In this document: positions 49,992 through 59,032 of the stretch, one piece after another
How positions within the stretch are numbered: the first letter of the stretch is position 1
How the letters are laid out: each line of letters begins with the position of its first letter
Assembly (NCBI GenBank): GCA_016704535.1
Contig: JADIZZ010000008.1
Location: forward strand, 17,105-81,104
Source of the DNA: Betaproteobacteria bacterium
Lineage (GTDB): Bacteria; Pseudomonadota; Gammaproteobacteria; Burkholderiales; Burkholderiaceae_C
Direction of reading: 5' to 3'
DNA length: 64,000 bases
Position numbers and translations under genes: made by a program
Notes under the pieces: generated by a model
The model's input: only the letters and a program-made list of their open reading frames with translations
What the model was told of the DNA's origin: nothing
The model's database searches: none

Positions 49992-50978
49992 ATGCACCCT
50001 TTCAGCGCCCTGCGCCGCCGCCAGGTCCTGGCCGCCGTCGTCCTCACCGCCTTCGGCGCCAGCGCCCAGGCCCAGACCAAGTGGGACCTGCCGGCCGCCT
50101 ACCCGGCCACCAACTTCCACAGCATCAACCTCACCGAGTTCGCCGCCGATGTCGACAAGGCCAGCGGTGGCAAGCTGAAGATCACCGTGCACGCCAACGC
50201 GTCGCTGTTCAAGGCGCCCGAAATCAAGCGCGCGGTGCAAGGCGGGCAGGCCCAGATCGGCGAGATCCTGCTACCGGCTTACCAGAACGAGTGGCAGGTC
50301 TTCGGTGCCGACGGCGTGCCTTTCCTGGCCGACAGCTACGACGAGGCTGCCAAGCTCTGGAAGGCGCAGAAGCCGGTGCTGCAGAAGAAGCTGGACGAAC
50401 AGGGCATGATGGTGTTGTACGCCGTGGCCTGGCCGCCGCAGGGCATCTACACCAAGAAGCCGCTGGCCTCTGCCGCCGACCTGAAGGGCGTGAAGTGGCG
50501 CGCCTACAGCCCCGCCACCAGCCGCATCGCCGAACTGGTGGGCGCCCAGCCCGTCACCGTGCAGGCCGCCGAGTTTGCGCAGGCGCTGGCCACCGGCGTC
50601 GTCGACAGCACGATGACCAGCGGCGCCACGGGCGTCGACAGCAAGCTCTACGAGCACCTGAAGTTCTACTACGACACCCAGGCCTGGCTGCCGAAGAACG
50701 CCATCATCGTCAACAAGGCGGCCTTCGCCGCGCTCGACAAGCCCACGCAGGACGCCGTGATGAAAGCCGCCGCCGACGCCGAAACCCGCGGCTGGGCCGC
50801 CAGCCGCCGCGTCAATGGCGAAACGCTCGAGAAGCTGAAGGCCAACGGCATGCAGGTGCTGCCGCCGTCGCCGGCCCTGAAGGCCGACCTGGTGAAGATC
50901 GGCGAGACCATGCTCAAGGAGTGGGTCGAAAAGGCCGGGCCCGAGGGCAAGGCGGTGATCGACGGCTTCCGCAAGTAA
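49992..50978 (+). CDS. TRAP transporter substrate-binding protein (DctP family)
   Basis: A 328-residue periplasmic solute-binding protein. The signal peptide (about 1-27, ending QAQT) is followed by the DctP fold: KWDLPAAYPATNFHSINLTEF and GVDSKLYEHLKFYYDTQAWLPKN. It binds an organic anion; the conserved Arg that contacts the carboxylate is likely in GVKWRAYSP. The ATG at 49992 directly follows the divergent promoter region. It is first of the three-gene TRAP operon. Confidence 0.9.
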   Translation: MHPFSALRRRQVLAAVVLTAFGASAQAQTKWDLPAAYPATNFHSINLTEFAADVDKASGGKLKITVHANASLFKAPEIKRAVQGGQAQIGEILLPAYQNEWQVFGADGVPFLADSYDEAAKLWKAQKPVLQKKLDEQGMMVLYAVAWPPQGIYTKKPLASAADLKGVKWRAYSPATSRIAELVGAQPVTVQAAEFAQALATGVVDSTMTSGATGVDSKLYEHLKFYYDTQAWLPKNAIIVNKAAFAALDKPTQDAVMKAAADAETRGWAASRRVNGETLEKLKANGMQVLPPSPALKADLVKIGETMLKEWVEKAGPEGKAVIDGFRK

Positions 50979-51037
50979 GGCAGTCATGAGCCCGGCAGAG
51001 CGCATCGTCGGCCCGCGGCGATGCCGGCACGCCTGAC

Positions 51038-51547
51038 ATGCGCCGCCTGCTCGACAACCTCTACGACGGCGCAGCCGTGTTGGCAGCGCTGTGCATGGTC
51101 GGGCTGCTGGGCATGGTGCTGCTGTCCATCGTCAGCAGGCAGCTGAACTTCCATGTGCCGGGCACCGATGCCTATGCCGGCTACCTGATGGCCGGTGCCG
51201 GTTTCCTGGCGCTGGCGCATACGCTCAAGCGCGGCGAACACATCCGCGTCACGCTGTTGCTGAACGCGCTGCGCGGCCCGGCGCGGCGGGCGCTCGAGAT
51301 CTGGGCACTGGCCGCCGCGAGCGCGCTGGCGCTGCTGTTTGCGTTCTACAGCGCCCGCCTCGTGTGGCAGTCGCGTCTGTTCAACGACATCTCCACCGGC
51401 AACGACGCCACGCCGCTGTGGATTCCGCAGCTGGCGATGGCTGCGGGCACAGCCGTCCTGGCCATCGCCTTGCTCGACGAACTGGGGCTGGAACTGCGCG
51501 GCCACCGCGTGCAGGGTGGCAGCGGCGAAGCGGCGCACAACGAGTGA
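51038..51547 (+). CDS. TRAP transporter small permease (DctQ family)
   Basis: A 169-residue protein with four predicted membrane helices (about residues 12-34, 45-65, 85-108, 125-150) and the family stretch VSRQLNFHVPGTDAYAGYLMAGAGFLALAHTLKRGEHIRV. It partners the large permease in sodium-driven uptake. It lies 59 bases after the binding protein and 16 bases before the large permease, so one transcript is expected. Confidence 0.92.
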   Translation: MRRLLDNLYDGAAVLAALCMVGLLGMVLLSIVSRQLNFHVPGTDAYAGYLMAGAGFLALAHTLKRGEHIRVTLLLNALRGPARRALEIWALAAASALALLFAFYSARLVWQSRLFNDISTGNDATPLWIPQLAMAAGTAVLAIALLDELGLELRGHRVQGGSGEAAHNE

Positions 51548-51563
51548 AGGCCTCGCCGCGCCC

Positions 51564-52865
51564 ATGAGCGACCTCGCCGTCACCGCGCTGCTCATCACGA
51601 CGCTCTTCCTCATCCTGGGCAGCGGCGTGTGGATCGGTCTCACGCTCTCGGGCGTGGCGTGGATCGGGATGCAGCTGTTCGCCAGCCGCCCCGCCGGCGA
51701 CGCGATGGCCGTCACCATCTGGGGCAGCGCCAGCAGCTGGACGCTGACCGCGCTGCCGCTCTTCGTGTGGATGGGCGAGATCCTGTTCCGCACGCGGCTC
51801 AGCCAGGACATGTTCCGCGGCCTGGCGCCGTGGATGCAGGCGCTGCCGGGGCGGCTGCTGCACGTCAACGTGGTGGGCTGTGCCATCTTCGCCGCGGTGT
51901 CGGGCAGCAGTGCGGCCACCTGCGCCACCATCGGCAAGATGAGCCTGCCCGAACTGAAGAAGCGTGGCTACCCCGACGGCATCAGCGTCGGCAGCCTGGC
52001 CGGCGCCGGCACGCTGGGGCTGTTGATCCCGCCGTCGATCATCATGATCGTCTACGGCGTCAGTGCCGAGGTCTCGATCGCCCAGCTCTTCATCGCCGGC
52101 GTGCTGCCCGGCCTGTTGCTGGCGCTGCTGTTCTCGGGCTACCTGGTGTTCTGGGCGCTGCGCCACCCGGCGCTGGTGCCGCCGCGCGACCCCGTGCTTT
52201 CGCTGGCGGCCAAGCTGCGTGAATCGCGCCACCTCATCCCCGTCGTTCTGCTGATTGCGGCCGTGCTGGGCAGCATCTACAGCGGCGTGGCCACGGCAAC
52301 CGAGGCTGCCGCTCTGGGCGTGCTGGGCTCGCTGATGATCTCGGCCGCGCAGGGCACGCTGACCTGGAAGACCTTCGCCGGCTCGCTGATGGGCGGCACG
52401 CGCCTGTACTGCATGATCGCCCTGATCCTGGCCGGCGCCGCGTTCCTGACGCTGAGCATGGGCTACATCGGCCTGCCGCGCCACCTGGCGGAATGGATTG
52501 CCACGCTGGGCCTGTCGCAATGGCAGCTGCTGGCGGTGCTGATGCTCTTCTACCTGCTGCTGGGTTGCTTCCTCGATGGCATCAGCATGGTGGTGCTGAC
52601 GATGGGCGTGGTGCTGCCCACCGTGCAGGCCGCCGGCATCGACACCCTTTGGTTCGGCATCTTCGTCGTGCTGGTGGTCGAGATGGCGCAGATCACCCCG
52701 CCGGTGGGCTTCAACCTTTTCGTGCTGCAGGGCATGACGAAGCGCGAGATCGGCTGGATTGCCCGCGTCACGCTGCCCTTCTTCTTCCTCATGGTGGCCG
52801 CGGTGGGGCTGATCTACGTCTTCCCGCAAATCGTTACCTGGTTGCCGCAGCAGATGCAGCGTTAG
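51564..52865 (+). CDS. TRAP transporter large permease (DctM family)
   Basis: A 433-residue protein with about 12 hydrophobic segments, the transport-channel subunit. FAAVSGSSAATCATIGKMSLPELKKRGY is the DctM signature, followed by GLLIPPSIIMIVYGV. The C-terminal half repeats the pattern (EMAQITPPVGFNLFVLQG). The ATG at 51564 has no strong ribosome site, so coupling to the upstream gene is likely. It ends the operon, and a 139-base spacer precedes the pilus locus. Confidence 0.93.
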   Translation: MSDLAVTALLITTLFLILGSGVWIGLTLSGVAWIGMQLFASRPAGDAMAVTIWGSASSWTLTALPLFVWMGEILFRTRLSQDMFRGLAPWMQALPGRLLHVNVVGCAIFAAVSGSSAATCATIGKMSLPELKKRGYPDGISVGSLAGAGTLGLLIPPSIIMIVYGVSAEVSIAQLFIAGVLPGLLLALLFSGYLVFWALRHPALVPPRDPVLSLAAKLRESRHLIPVVLLIAAVLGSIYSGVATATEAAALGVLGSLMISAAQGTLTWKTFAGSLMGGTRLYCMIALILAGAAFLTLSMGYIGLPRHLAEWIATLGLSQWQLLAVLMLFYLLLGCFLDGISMVVLTMGVVLPTVQAAGIDTLWFGIFVVLVVEMAQITPPVGFNLFVLQGMTKREIGWIARVTLPFFFLMVAAVGLIYVFPQIVTWLPQQMQR

Positions 52866-52960
52866 ACGCCACGGCGCGCAATCGAGCGACTTGAATCGGG
52901 CAGCTTGAAGTGGACGGCCATGCCGGCCCATTTCCGGGCTTCGGGGTCGGCCCGGCTTCC

Positions 52961-52966
52961 TAGCAT
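52961..52966 (+). promoter_or_regulatory. CCTAGCAT promoter-like motif before mshE
   Basis: CCTAGCATCGAAG lies 39 bases before the mshE ATG, with TAGCAT as a likely -10. The same CCTAGCAT is found before mshD and mshI. An upstream TCGG block at similar spacing is shared with those sites. Transcription start would be near 52973. Confidence 0.5.
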
Positions 52967-53004
52967 CGAAGCACCGTCGCCTTCCGCCCGCCCGGGCCCG
53001 CGCC

Positions 53005-54750
53005 ATGCTCGTCGATCCCAGGGAACCCGCCGCTCCGCCGGCCGCCGCCGCCGCGCCCGCACGCGAGAAGCTGCGCCTGGGCGACGTGCTGCTGCGCCAG
53101 GCGCTGGTGACGCCCGAACAGTTGCAGGAAGCGCTGGACCACCAGCGCGGCAGCGGCAAGCGGCTGGGACGCGTGCTCATCGATGGCGGCCTCGTCACCG
53201 AAGACCAGGTGGCGCACGCGCTGGCGCGCCAGCTGCGCGTGCCGGCCGTCAACCTGAAGAGCTTTCCGCTGAAGAGTGAGACGGTGCGGCTGCTGGGCGA
53301 ATCGCCCGCGCGCCGCCACCGCGCGCTGGTGCTGGAAGACAAGGGCGACTACCTGCTGGTGGCCTTCGCCGACCCGCTGGACCTGTTTGCCTATGACGAA
53401 GTCACGCGTCTGCTGAAGCGCCCGGTGCGCATCGCCGTCGTGCCCGAAAGCCAGCTGCCGCCGGCGCTGGACCGCCATTACCGCCGCACCGAAGAGATCC
53501 AGGGCCTGGCCAAGGCGCTGGAGAAGGACGTCGGCGACGCGGTCGACTTCGGCGAGCTGCAGACTGCCGTCGGCCAGGAAGGTGCGCCCGTGGTGCGCCT
53601 GCTGCAGAGCGTGTTCGAGGACGCGATGCAGGTCGGCGCTTCAGACGTGCACCTGGAGCCGCAGGACAGCGGGCTGCTCATCCGCAGCCGCATCGACGGC
53701 CTGATGCAGACGCAGACGCAGGCCGACAAGCGCATCGCCGCGGCCCTGGCGCAACGGCTGAAGCTGATGGCCGGACTGGACATTTCCGAGAAGCGCCTGC
53801 CGCAGGACGGCCGCTTCACGCTGCGCCTGCGCGACCGCACCATCGACGTGCGCCTTTCGACGCTGCCCACGCCCAACGGCGAATCGGTGGTCATGCGCCT
53901 CTTGGGCCAGGGCGGCGCGATGCGCCGGCTGGACGAGATCGGCATGCCCCCGGCAATGCTGGTGCGGCTGCGCGAGATCCTGAACCGCCACTCGGGCATG
54001 GTGCTCGTCACCGGCCCCACCGGCAGCGGCAAGACGACCACGCTCTATGCCGCGCTGGCCGAGATCGACGTCGAACGGCAGAAGGTCATCACCGTCGAAG
54101 ACCCGATCGAATACCGCCTGCCCGGCCTGACGCAGGTGCAGGTCAACGACAAGATCGAACTCACCTTCGCGCGCGTGCTGCGCGCCACGCTGCGCCAGGA
54201 CCCGGACGTCATCCTCGTCGGCGAAATCCGCGACCCCGAGACGGCCGAGATCGGCCTGCGCGCGGCCGTCACCGGCCACATGGTGCTGTCGTCGCTGCAT
54301 ACGCGCGACGCCACGTCGGCGCCTTTCCGCCTGCTCGACATGGGCGTGCCGCCCTTCATGGTGGCCAGTTCGCTGCAGGGCGTGATCGCGCAGCGCCTGC
54401 TGCGCCGCAACTGCGAGAACTGCGCCGAACCGCACGCGCCCACGCCGCAGGAAAGCGCGTGGCTGGCAGCGATGGCGGGCGAGGGCAGTGCCGGTGAACG
54501 CACCTTGCGCGGCCGCGGTTGCTCCACCTGCAACGGCACCGGCTGCAGCGGCCGGTTGGGTGTCTACGAGCTGCTGGAACTCGACGCCGCGATGGCCTCT
54601 GCCGCCACGCAGTCCGACCCCGTCGCCTTCAAGCGCCTGGCCGCCGAGAAGCTGCGCGGCCATACCATGGTGCACCACGCCTTCGAACTCGTGCGCCAGG
54701 GCCGCGTGTCCGTCGCCGAGGCCATGCGCCTGTCCGGCGACGCGGATTGA
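53005..54750 (+). CDS. mshE: MshE, type IV pilus (MSHA) assembly ATPase
   Basis: A 581-residue hexameric ATPase that drives pilus extension. The N-terminal MshEN-like domain (about residues 20-160, LRLGDVLLRQALVTPEQLQEAL, LGRVLIDGGLVTEDQVAHAL) can bind c-di-GMP in known MshE. The ATPase core has Walker A GPTGSGKTTT at about 337, an Asp box and Walker B (ILVGEIRDPETAEIG). Zinc-binding cysteines are CENC and CSTCNGTGC. The cluster order (mshG next) supports MSHA over PilB or GspE. First gene of the pilus locus. Confidence 0.9.
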   Translation: MLVDPREPAAPPAAAAAPAREKLRLGDVLLRQALVTPEQLQEALDHQRGSGKRLGRVLIDGGLVTEDQVAHALARQLRVPAVNLKSFPLKSETVRLLGESPARRHRALVLEDKGDYLLVAFADPLDLFAYDEVTRLLKRPVRIAVVPESQLPPALDRHYRRTEEIQGLAKALEKDVGDAVDFGELQTAVGQEGAPVVRLLQSVFEDAMQVGASDVHLEPQDSGLLIRSRIDGLMQTQTQADKRIAAALAQRLKLMAGLDISEKRLPQDGRFTLRLRDRTIDVRLSTLPTPNGESVVMRLLGQGGAMRRLDEIGMPPAMLVRLREILNRHSGMVLVTGPTGSGKTTTLYAALAEIDVERQKVITVEDPIEYRLPGLTQVQVNDKIELTFARVLRATLRQDPDVILVGEIRDPETAEIGLRAAVTGHMVLSSLHTRDATSAPFRLLDMGVPPFMVASSLQGVIAQRLLRRNCENCAEPHAPTPQESAWLAAMAGEGSAGERTLRGRGCSTCNGTGCSGRLGVYELLELDAAMASAATQSDPVAFKRLAAEKLRGHTMVHHAFELVRQGRVSVAEAMRLSGDAD

Positions 54751-54752
54751 GC

Positions 54753-55982
54753 ATGCAGAGCTACGCCTGGCGCGGGCGCAACAGCCGCGGAGAGCTCGTC
54801 AACGGCGTCATCGATGCCGAGAAGGAGGATGGCGTCGCCGACCACCTGCTCGCCGCCGGCGTGACGCCACTGCACATCGCCGTGCAGAGCACCAGCCTGG
54901 GCGCAGTGAGACGCGGCACCTGGGCCGCGCTTCGCGCCAGCCCGGTGAACGACGACGACCTGCTGCTCTTCGCACGCCAGATGGCCACGCTGCAGCGTGC
55001 CGGCGTTCCCATCCTGCGTGCCCTGGCGGGTCTGCAGGCATCGACCCCCAAGACCGCCCTCGTCGACCTGCTGGCCGACCTGCGCGCCCAGCTCGACCAG
55101 GGCCGTGAACTGGCCGTAGCGATGGCACGCCACCCCGCCGTCTTCGGCCCCTTCTTCGTGGCGATGATGCGCGTGGGCGAACTCACGGGCCGCCTGACCG
55201 AAGCCTTCCAGCGCCTGTCGGAGCACCTGGAGTTCGAGCTCGACGTGCGCAACCGCGTCAAGCAGGCGATGCGCTACCCGGCGATGGTGCTCATCGCCAT
55301 CGGCATCGCGTTGGTGATCATCAACGTCTTCGTCATCCCGACCTTTGCCACCGTCTTCGCCGGCTTCAAGGCCGAGCTGCCGCTGATGACGCGCATCCTG
55401 CTCGGCTTCTCGGGCTTCACCGTGCGCTGGTGGCCATTGCTGCTGGCCGCGGCCATCGCCGCAGTCTGGGGCTGGCGCGCCTGGCTGGCGACGCCCGACG
55501 GCCGCTACACCTGGGACCGCCTCAAGCTGCGCCTGCCCATCGCCGGGCCCATCGTGCTGAAGGCCACGCTGGGCCGCTTCGCACGCAGCTTCGCGATGGC
55601 CTCGAGCAGCGGGGTGCCCATCAGCAGCGCGATGTCCGTCGTGGCGCAGACGGTGGACAACGCCTACATCGGCCAGCGCATCGAGCAGATGCGCCAGGGC
55701 GTGGAAAGCGGCGAGAGCCTGTCGCGCTGCGCCGCCGCCGCCGGCGTGTTCACGCCCGTGGTGCTGCAGATGATCGCCGTGGGCGAAGAGACCGGCGAGC
55801 TCGACACGCTGATGCGCGAAGTGGCCGCGATGTACGAACGCGAGACCGACTACGCCATCAAGGGCCTGTCCAGCGCCATCGAGCCCGTGCTGCTGACCGT
55901 GATCGGCGTGATGGTGCTGATCCTGGCGCTGGGCGTCTTCCTGCCGTTGTGGAGCCTGGGCCAAGCCGCAAAGGGCGGCTGA
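54753..55982 (+). CDS. mshG: MshG, inner-membrane platform protein of the MSHA pilus
   Basis: A 409-residue GspF/PilC-family protein: two cytoplasmic domains and three membrane helices (about 175-200, 215-240, 378-402). YAWRGRNSRGELVNGVIDAE is the N-terminal start. LLLFARQMATLQRAGVPILRAL and GRFARSFAMASSSGVPI are the repeated F-domain motifs. The ATG at 54753 begins 2 bases after the mshE stop. It recruits the ATPase and organises pilin insertion. Confidence 0.9.
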   Translation: MQSYAWRGRNSRGELVNGVIDAEKEDGVADHLLAAGVTPLHIAVQSTSLGAVRRGTWAALRASPVNDDDLLLFARQMATLQRAGVPILRALAGLQASTPKTALVDLLADLRAQLDQGRELAVAMARHPAVFGPFFVAMMRVGELTGRLTEAFQRLSEHLEFELDVRNRVKQAMRYPAMVLIAIGIALVIINVFVIPTFATVFAGFKAELPLMTRILLGFSGFTVRWWPLLLAAAIAAVWGWRAWLATPDGRYTWDRLKLRLPIAGPIVLKATLGRFARSFAMASSSGVPISSAMSVVAQTVDNAYIGQRIEQMRQGVESGESLSRCAAAAGVFTPVVLQMIAVGEETGELDTLMREVAAMYERETDYAIKGLSSAIEPVLLTVIGVMVLILALGVFLPLWSLGQAAKGG

Positions 55983-56152
55983 ACGCAAGCCCTCTCGAGC
56001 CCCGAACCGTGAATCCATCCACGTCCTCGCACCCTGCGAGCCCCGAAGGGCCCTCAAGACCCGGTGCCGCCGCACCGATACAAAGTGCAGTTGTTGCCAG
56101 CCCCCCGGCGCAGCGGCACACCGAGTTCCACTCTGCAACCCCGGAGACTTCC

Positions 56153-56524
56153 ATGGCTTCCAAACAATCTGGCTTCACGCTCATCGAGCTGGTGATGGTC
56201 ATCGTCCTGATCGGCATCCTGGCCGCCGTGGCGATCCCGAAGTTCGTCGACCTGGGCAGCGACGCCCGTGCCGCGGCACTCAGCGGCGTGGCCGGTGGGT
56301 TGACCTCGGCCTCGGCCGTCAACTACGCCTCGCGCAAGGCCAACGCGACCAAGGGCTTGGCCGTGGCCAACTGCAGCGACGCCACCAACCTGCTGCAAGG
56401 TGGCCTGCCCGCGGGCTACACCGTCACCGCCGCCGCCGTGGCGGCCGACGCCACCGTCGCCTGCACGCTGACGCAGACCACCGGCGGCGCCACCACGACG
56501 TTCAGCCTCACCGGCATCCTCTGA
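56153..56524 (+). CDS. mshA: MSHA-type major pilin
   Basis: A 123-residue type IV pilin with the leader MASKQSG then FTLIELVMVIVLIGILAAVAIPKFVDLGSDAR, a perfect MSHA-like N-terminus (cleavage after G, Glu5). Two cysteines (NCSDA and ACTLT) likely form the C-terminal disulphide loop. The ATG at 56153 is preceded by a CCGGAGA site. Only this one pilin gene lies between mshG and mshC; separate mshB and mshF genes were not seen. The 170-base spacer before it may carry a promoter (GATACAAAG near 56077). Confidence 0.82.
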   Translation: MASKQSGFTLIELVMVIVLIGILAAVAIPKFVDLGSDARAAALSGVAGGLTSASAVNYASRKANATKGLAVANCSDATNLLQGGLPAGYTVTAAAVAADATVACTLTQTTGGATTTFSLTGIL

Positions 56525-56544
56525 TCCCCCGGGGTGCTCGCCCC

Positions 56545-57036
56545 ATGAGGCAAGCGCCGCTGCGCCGGGCCGCTGCCCTGCGCGGCGGCTTGGCCGTTTC
56601 AGCACGTGGCTTCACGCTGGTGGAACTGGTGATGGTGCTCATCGTCGTGGGTGCGCTGGCCGCGGTGGCCCTGCCGCGCATGATGGACCTCACCGCGTGG
56701 CGGCTGCGTGCCTACAGCGACGAACTGCAGGCGCAGACCCAGGCCATGCAGCGCCTGGCACTCGTGCAGCGCCGGCCCGTGGTGGCCAGCTTCGACACCA
56801 CCGGCGCCAGCTTCGCCTATGCCAGCGGCGGCACGCTGCTGAACCTGCCCTGCCCTGCCGCGGCAACGCCCTGCATCGCCGAGCCCGGGCCGCGCAGCAT
56901 CACCTTCAACAGTGGACACAGCGGCCGCGCCATCTCGTCCACCGGTGCCGCACTGCCGGTGACGGTGAGCCACGGCAGCACCACGCTCACGCTGCGCGTC
57001 GAGACGGAAACGGGGTTGATTCGCCCGTTTCCTTGA
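56545..57036 (+). CDS. mshC: MshC-like minor pseudopilin
   Basis: A 163-residue pseudopilin with a leader of 22 residues ending SARG, then FTLVELVMVLIVVGALAAVALPRMMD (Glu5 kept). The globular domain is GspH-like: TAWRLRAYSDELQAQTQAMQRLALVQRRPV and two cysteines in the TLLNLPCPAAATPC stretch. It starts 21 bases after the mshA stop. Placement fits the canonical mshA-C-D order. Confidence 0.82.
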   Translation: MRQAPLRRAAALRGGLAVSARGFTLVELVMVLIVVGALAAVALPRMMDLTAWRLRAYSDELQAQTQAMQRLALVQRRPVVASFDTTGASFAYASGGTLLNLPCPAAATPCIAEPGPRSITFNSGHSGRAISSTGAALPVTVSHGSTTLTLRVETETGLIRPFP

Positions 57037-57060
57037 CGGATCGGCCCACGCGGCCCGGCC

Positions 57061-57066
57061 TAGCAT
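57061..57066 (+). promoter_or_regulatory. CCTAGCAT promoter-like motif before mshD
   Basis: GCCTAGCATGACTG lies 42 bases before the mshD ATG. TTGACGGATCGG is found 22-28 bases upstream, nearly the same block as before mshI (TCGACCGATCGG). The shared motif and spacing suggest one class of promoter. Confidence 0.5.
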
Positions 57067-57107
57067 GACTGCGAGCGTCTGACCGCCTTTGCCGCGGTGC
57101 GCCCGCC

Positions 57108-57719
57108 ATGCGAACCCCCTTCCTGCATCCGACCGCTTGCACCGATCACCGCCCCCGCGCCGCCGTGCTGGCGCGCCGCAGCCTGCGCGGGCTGTCGATG
57201 ATCGAGCTGCTGATCTTCATCGTCGTCGTCAGCGGCGCGCTGGTGGGCGTGCTCGCCGCCTTGCAACCCGGCAGCCAGGCCAGCGCCGACCCGCTGCTGC
57301 GCCGCCAGGCGCTGGCCATCGCCGAGGCGCTGCTCGAGGAAGTGCAGCTCATGCCCTTCAGCTGGTGCGACGCCGACGACGCCAACGTCGAGACCGCCAC
57401 CAGCGCCAGCGGCTGCGCCGGCGCGGCCGAAGCCGCCGGCCCCGAGGCCGGCGAGGGCCGCTTCGCGCCGCCGTCCTTCGACCACGTCAACGACTACAAC
57501 GGCTATACGCTGGCCAGCATCGTCGACCTGACCAACACACCCATCGCCGCACTGGCCGGCTACAGCGCCAGCGTCGGCGTGGCCGCCGCCGACCTGGGCA
57601 GCCTGACTGCCGCCAGCGGCCACGCACTGCGCATCACTGTCACGGTCAACGGCCCCCACGGCACCAGCGTCACGCTGGACGGCTGGCGCACCCGCCATGC
57701 ACCGAACGCCGCGTTCTGA
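57108..57719 (+). CDS. mshD: MshD-like minor pseudopilin
   Basis: A 203-residue pseudopilin. The basic leader of about 30 residues ends LRG, then LSMIELLIFIVVVSGALVGVL (Glu5 kept). EALLEEVQLMPFSWCDADD is a typical MshD segment. The ATG at 57108 is the first Met after a promoter-like motif; the next gene overlaps its end by 23 bases. Placement in the msh order and the PFSWCDADDAN stretch support the call. Confidence 0.8.
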   Translation: MRTPFLHPTACTDHRPRAAVLARRSLRGLSMIELLIFIVVVSGALVGVLAALQPGSQASADPLLRRQALAIAEALLEEVQLMPFSWCDADDANVETATSASGCAGAAEAAGPEAGEGRFAPPSFDHVNDYNGYTLASIVDLTNTPIAALAGYSASVGVAAADLGSLTAASGHALRITVTVNGPHGTSVTLDGWRTRHAPNAAF

Positions 57720-58551
57720 ATCTCACCAGACCGGCTTCACGCTGGTGGAGACGGTGCTCGTCATCGCCATCACCGGCGTGCTGGCCGCCGTGGTCAGCAG
57801 CTTCATCGTGGCACCGGTGCAGGCCTACCTGGGCACGGCCGCGCGCAGCGCCCTGGGTGCACAGGCCGACGGCGCGCTGCGCCACATGGCGCGTGAACTG
57901 CGCAGCGCGCTGCCCAACAGCGTGCGCGTCACGGCGTCGGGGCTGGCGCTGGAATTCATCCCCACCAGCGGTGCGGCGCGTTATGCCACCGAAGGCAGCG
58001 GCGCGTTGCAGTTCGGCGTGCTCGACACCGGCTTCGACGTCATCGGCCCGCCGCTGACGCTGGCCGCGGGCCAGCAGCTCGTCTTCTACAACCTGGGCGA
58101 AGGTGTCGTGGGCTCGGATGCCTATGCGCCCAACGGCACGGCACTCGAACAGGCCAGCTCGAACCGACGCGCCTTCAGCAACGGCGCCGGCACCACCAGC
58201 ACCGTGACGCTGGTGTCGGCGGCCGCGCTGCCCGTCACCGCGCTGGCCCCACCCTACCGGGTGATGGTGGTCAGCGCGCCCGTCAGCTACCGCTGCGACC
58301 TCGGCGCCGGCACGCTCACGCGCCACGCCGACTACGGCTTTGTCGCCACCCAGCCCAACCCGCCAAGCGGCGGCAGCAGTGCCGTGTTGGCCACCGGCGT
58401 GACGGCCTGCGGCTTCGGCGTCGACGGCAGCCTGGTGGCCGCACGCTCGGCGCTGGTGACGCTGGCGCTGACGCTCACCAGCACGGCCGCCCCCGGCGGC
58501 AACGAAAGCGCCACGCTACAGCAGGCCCTGTATGTCGAGAACCAGCCCTGA
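57697..58551 (+). CDS. mshO: MshO-like minor pseudopilin
   Basis: A 284-residue pseudopilin with HQTG before FTLVETVLVIAITGVLAAVVSSF (Glu5 kept). The MshO pattern includes DGALRHMARELRSALPNSVRV and YRCDLGAGTLTRHADYGF. It overlaps mshD by 23 bases and mshP by 20 bases, so translation is tightly coupled. It is believed to be part of a pilus initiation complex with MshD and MshP. Confidence 0.82.
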   Translation: MHRTPRSESHQTGFTLVETVLVIAITGVLAAVVSSFIVAPVQAYLGTAARSALGAQADGALRHMARELRSALPNSVRVTASGLALEFIPTSGAARYATEGSGALQFGVLDTGFDVIGPPLTLAAGQQLVFYNLGEGVVGSDAYAPNGTALEQASSNRRAFSNGAGTTSTVTLVSAAALPVTALAPPYRVMVVSAPVSYRCDLGAGTLTRHADYGFVATQPNPPSGGSSAVLATGVTACGFGVDGSLVAARSALVTLALTLTSTAAPGGNESATLQQALYVENQP

Positions 58552-59032
58552 GCCGCGCTGGCCCGTGCCTCGCATCGCCGAGCGCCGGGGACGCGACCGC
58601 GACGCCGGCTTCACGCTGATCTCGGCCGTGTTCGTGCTCGTCGTGCTGGCCGCACTGGGCACCGCGATGGTGGGCATAACGCAGCGCCAGCAGCTCGGCT
58701 CGGCGGCCGAACTCGACAGCGCAAGGGCGCTGCAGAGCGCCCGCGGTGGCCTGGAGTGGGCCGCATGGCAAGTCCTGCAGAACCCGGCACCGCCGGCCGC
58801 CGCGCCGGCCTGCTTCGGCAGCACGAACATGGTCGTGGCGCCCTTCACCGTGACCGTCAACTGCACCCGCACCCCCGGCAGCGGCACGCTGACCGACGGC
58901 GCCACGGCACTGGTCTTCTACGAACTCGTGGCCACGGCCTGCAACGCCCCTGTAGCCGGCGCCTGCCCCACCACGGGCACACCCGGAGTGACCTACGTGG
59001 AACGCCAGCTCAGCTGGACGGTGGTGCGATGA
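58532..59032 (+). CDS. mshP: MshP-like pseudopilin
   Basis: A 166-residue pseudopilin. The leader ends RDAG, then FTLISAVFVLVVLAALGTAM. Mature residue 5 is Ser rather than Glu, as is common in this subfamily and in PilX. Conserved ALQSARGGLEWAAWQVLQ follows, with cysteines CFGS, NCTR, ACNAP and ACPTT. It overlaps mshO by 20 bases and the mshQ start by 4 bases. Confidence 0.8.
   Translation: MSRTSPEPRWPVPRIAERRGRDRDAGFTLISAVFVLVVLAALGTAMVGITQRQQLGSAAELDSARALQSARGGLEWAAWQVLQNPAPPAAAPACFGSTNMVVAPFTVTVNCTRTPGSGTLTDGATALVFYELVATACNAPVAGACPTTGTPGVTYVERQLSWTVVR

Noticed and set aside
53005..58551. Type II secretion system (gsp) in place of the MSHA pilus
   Set aside because: The ATPase and platform protein fit both, but the pseudopilin set and the MshQ-like and MshI-like genes with the mshO-mshP-mshQ order fit MSHA.
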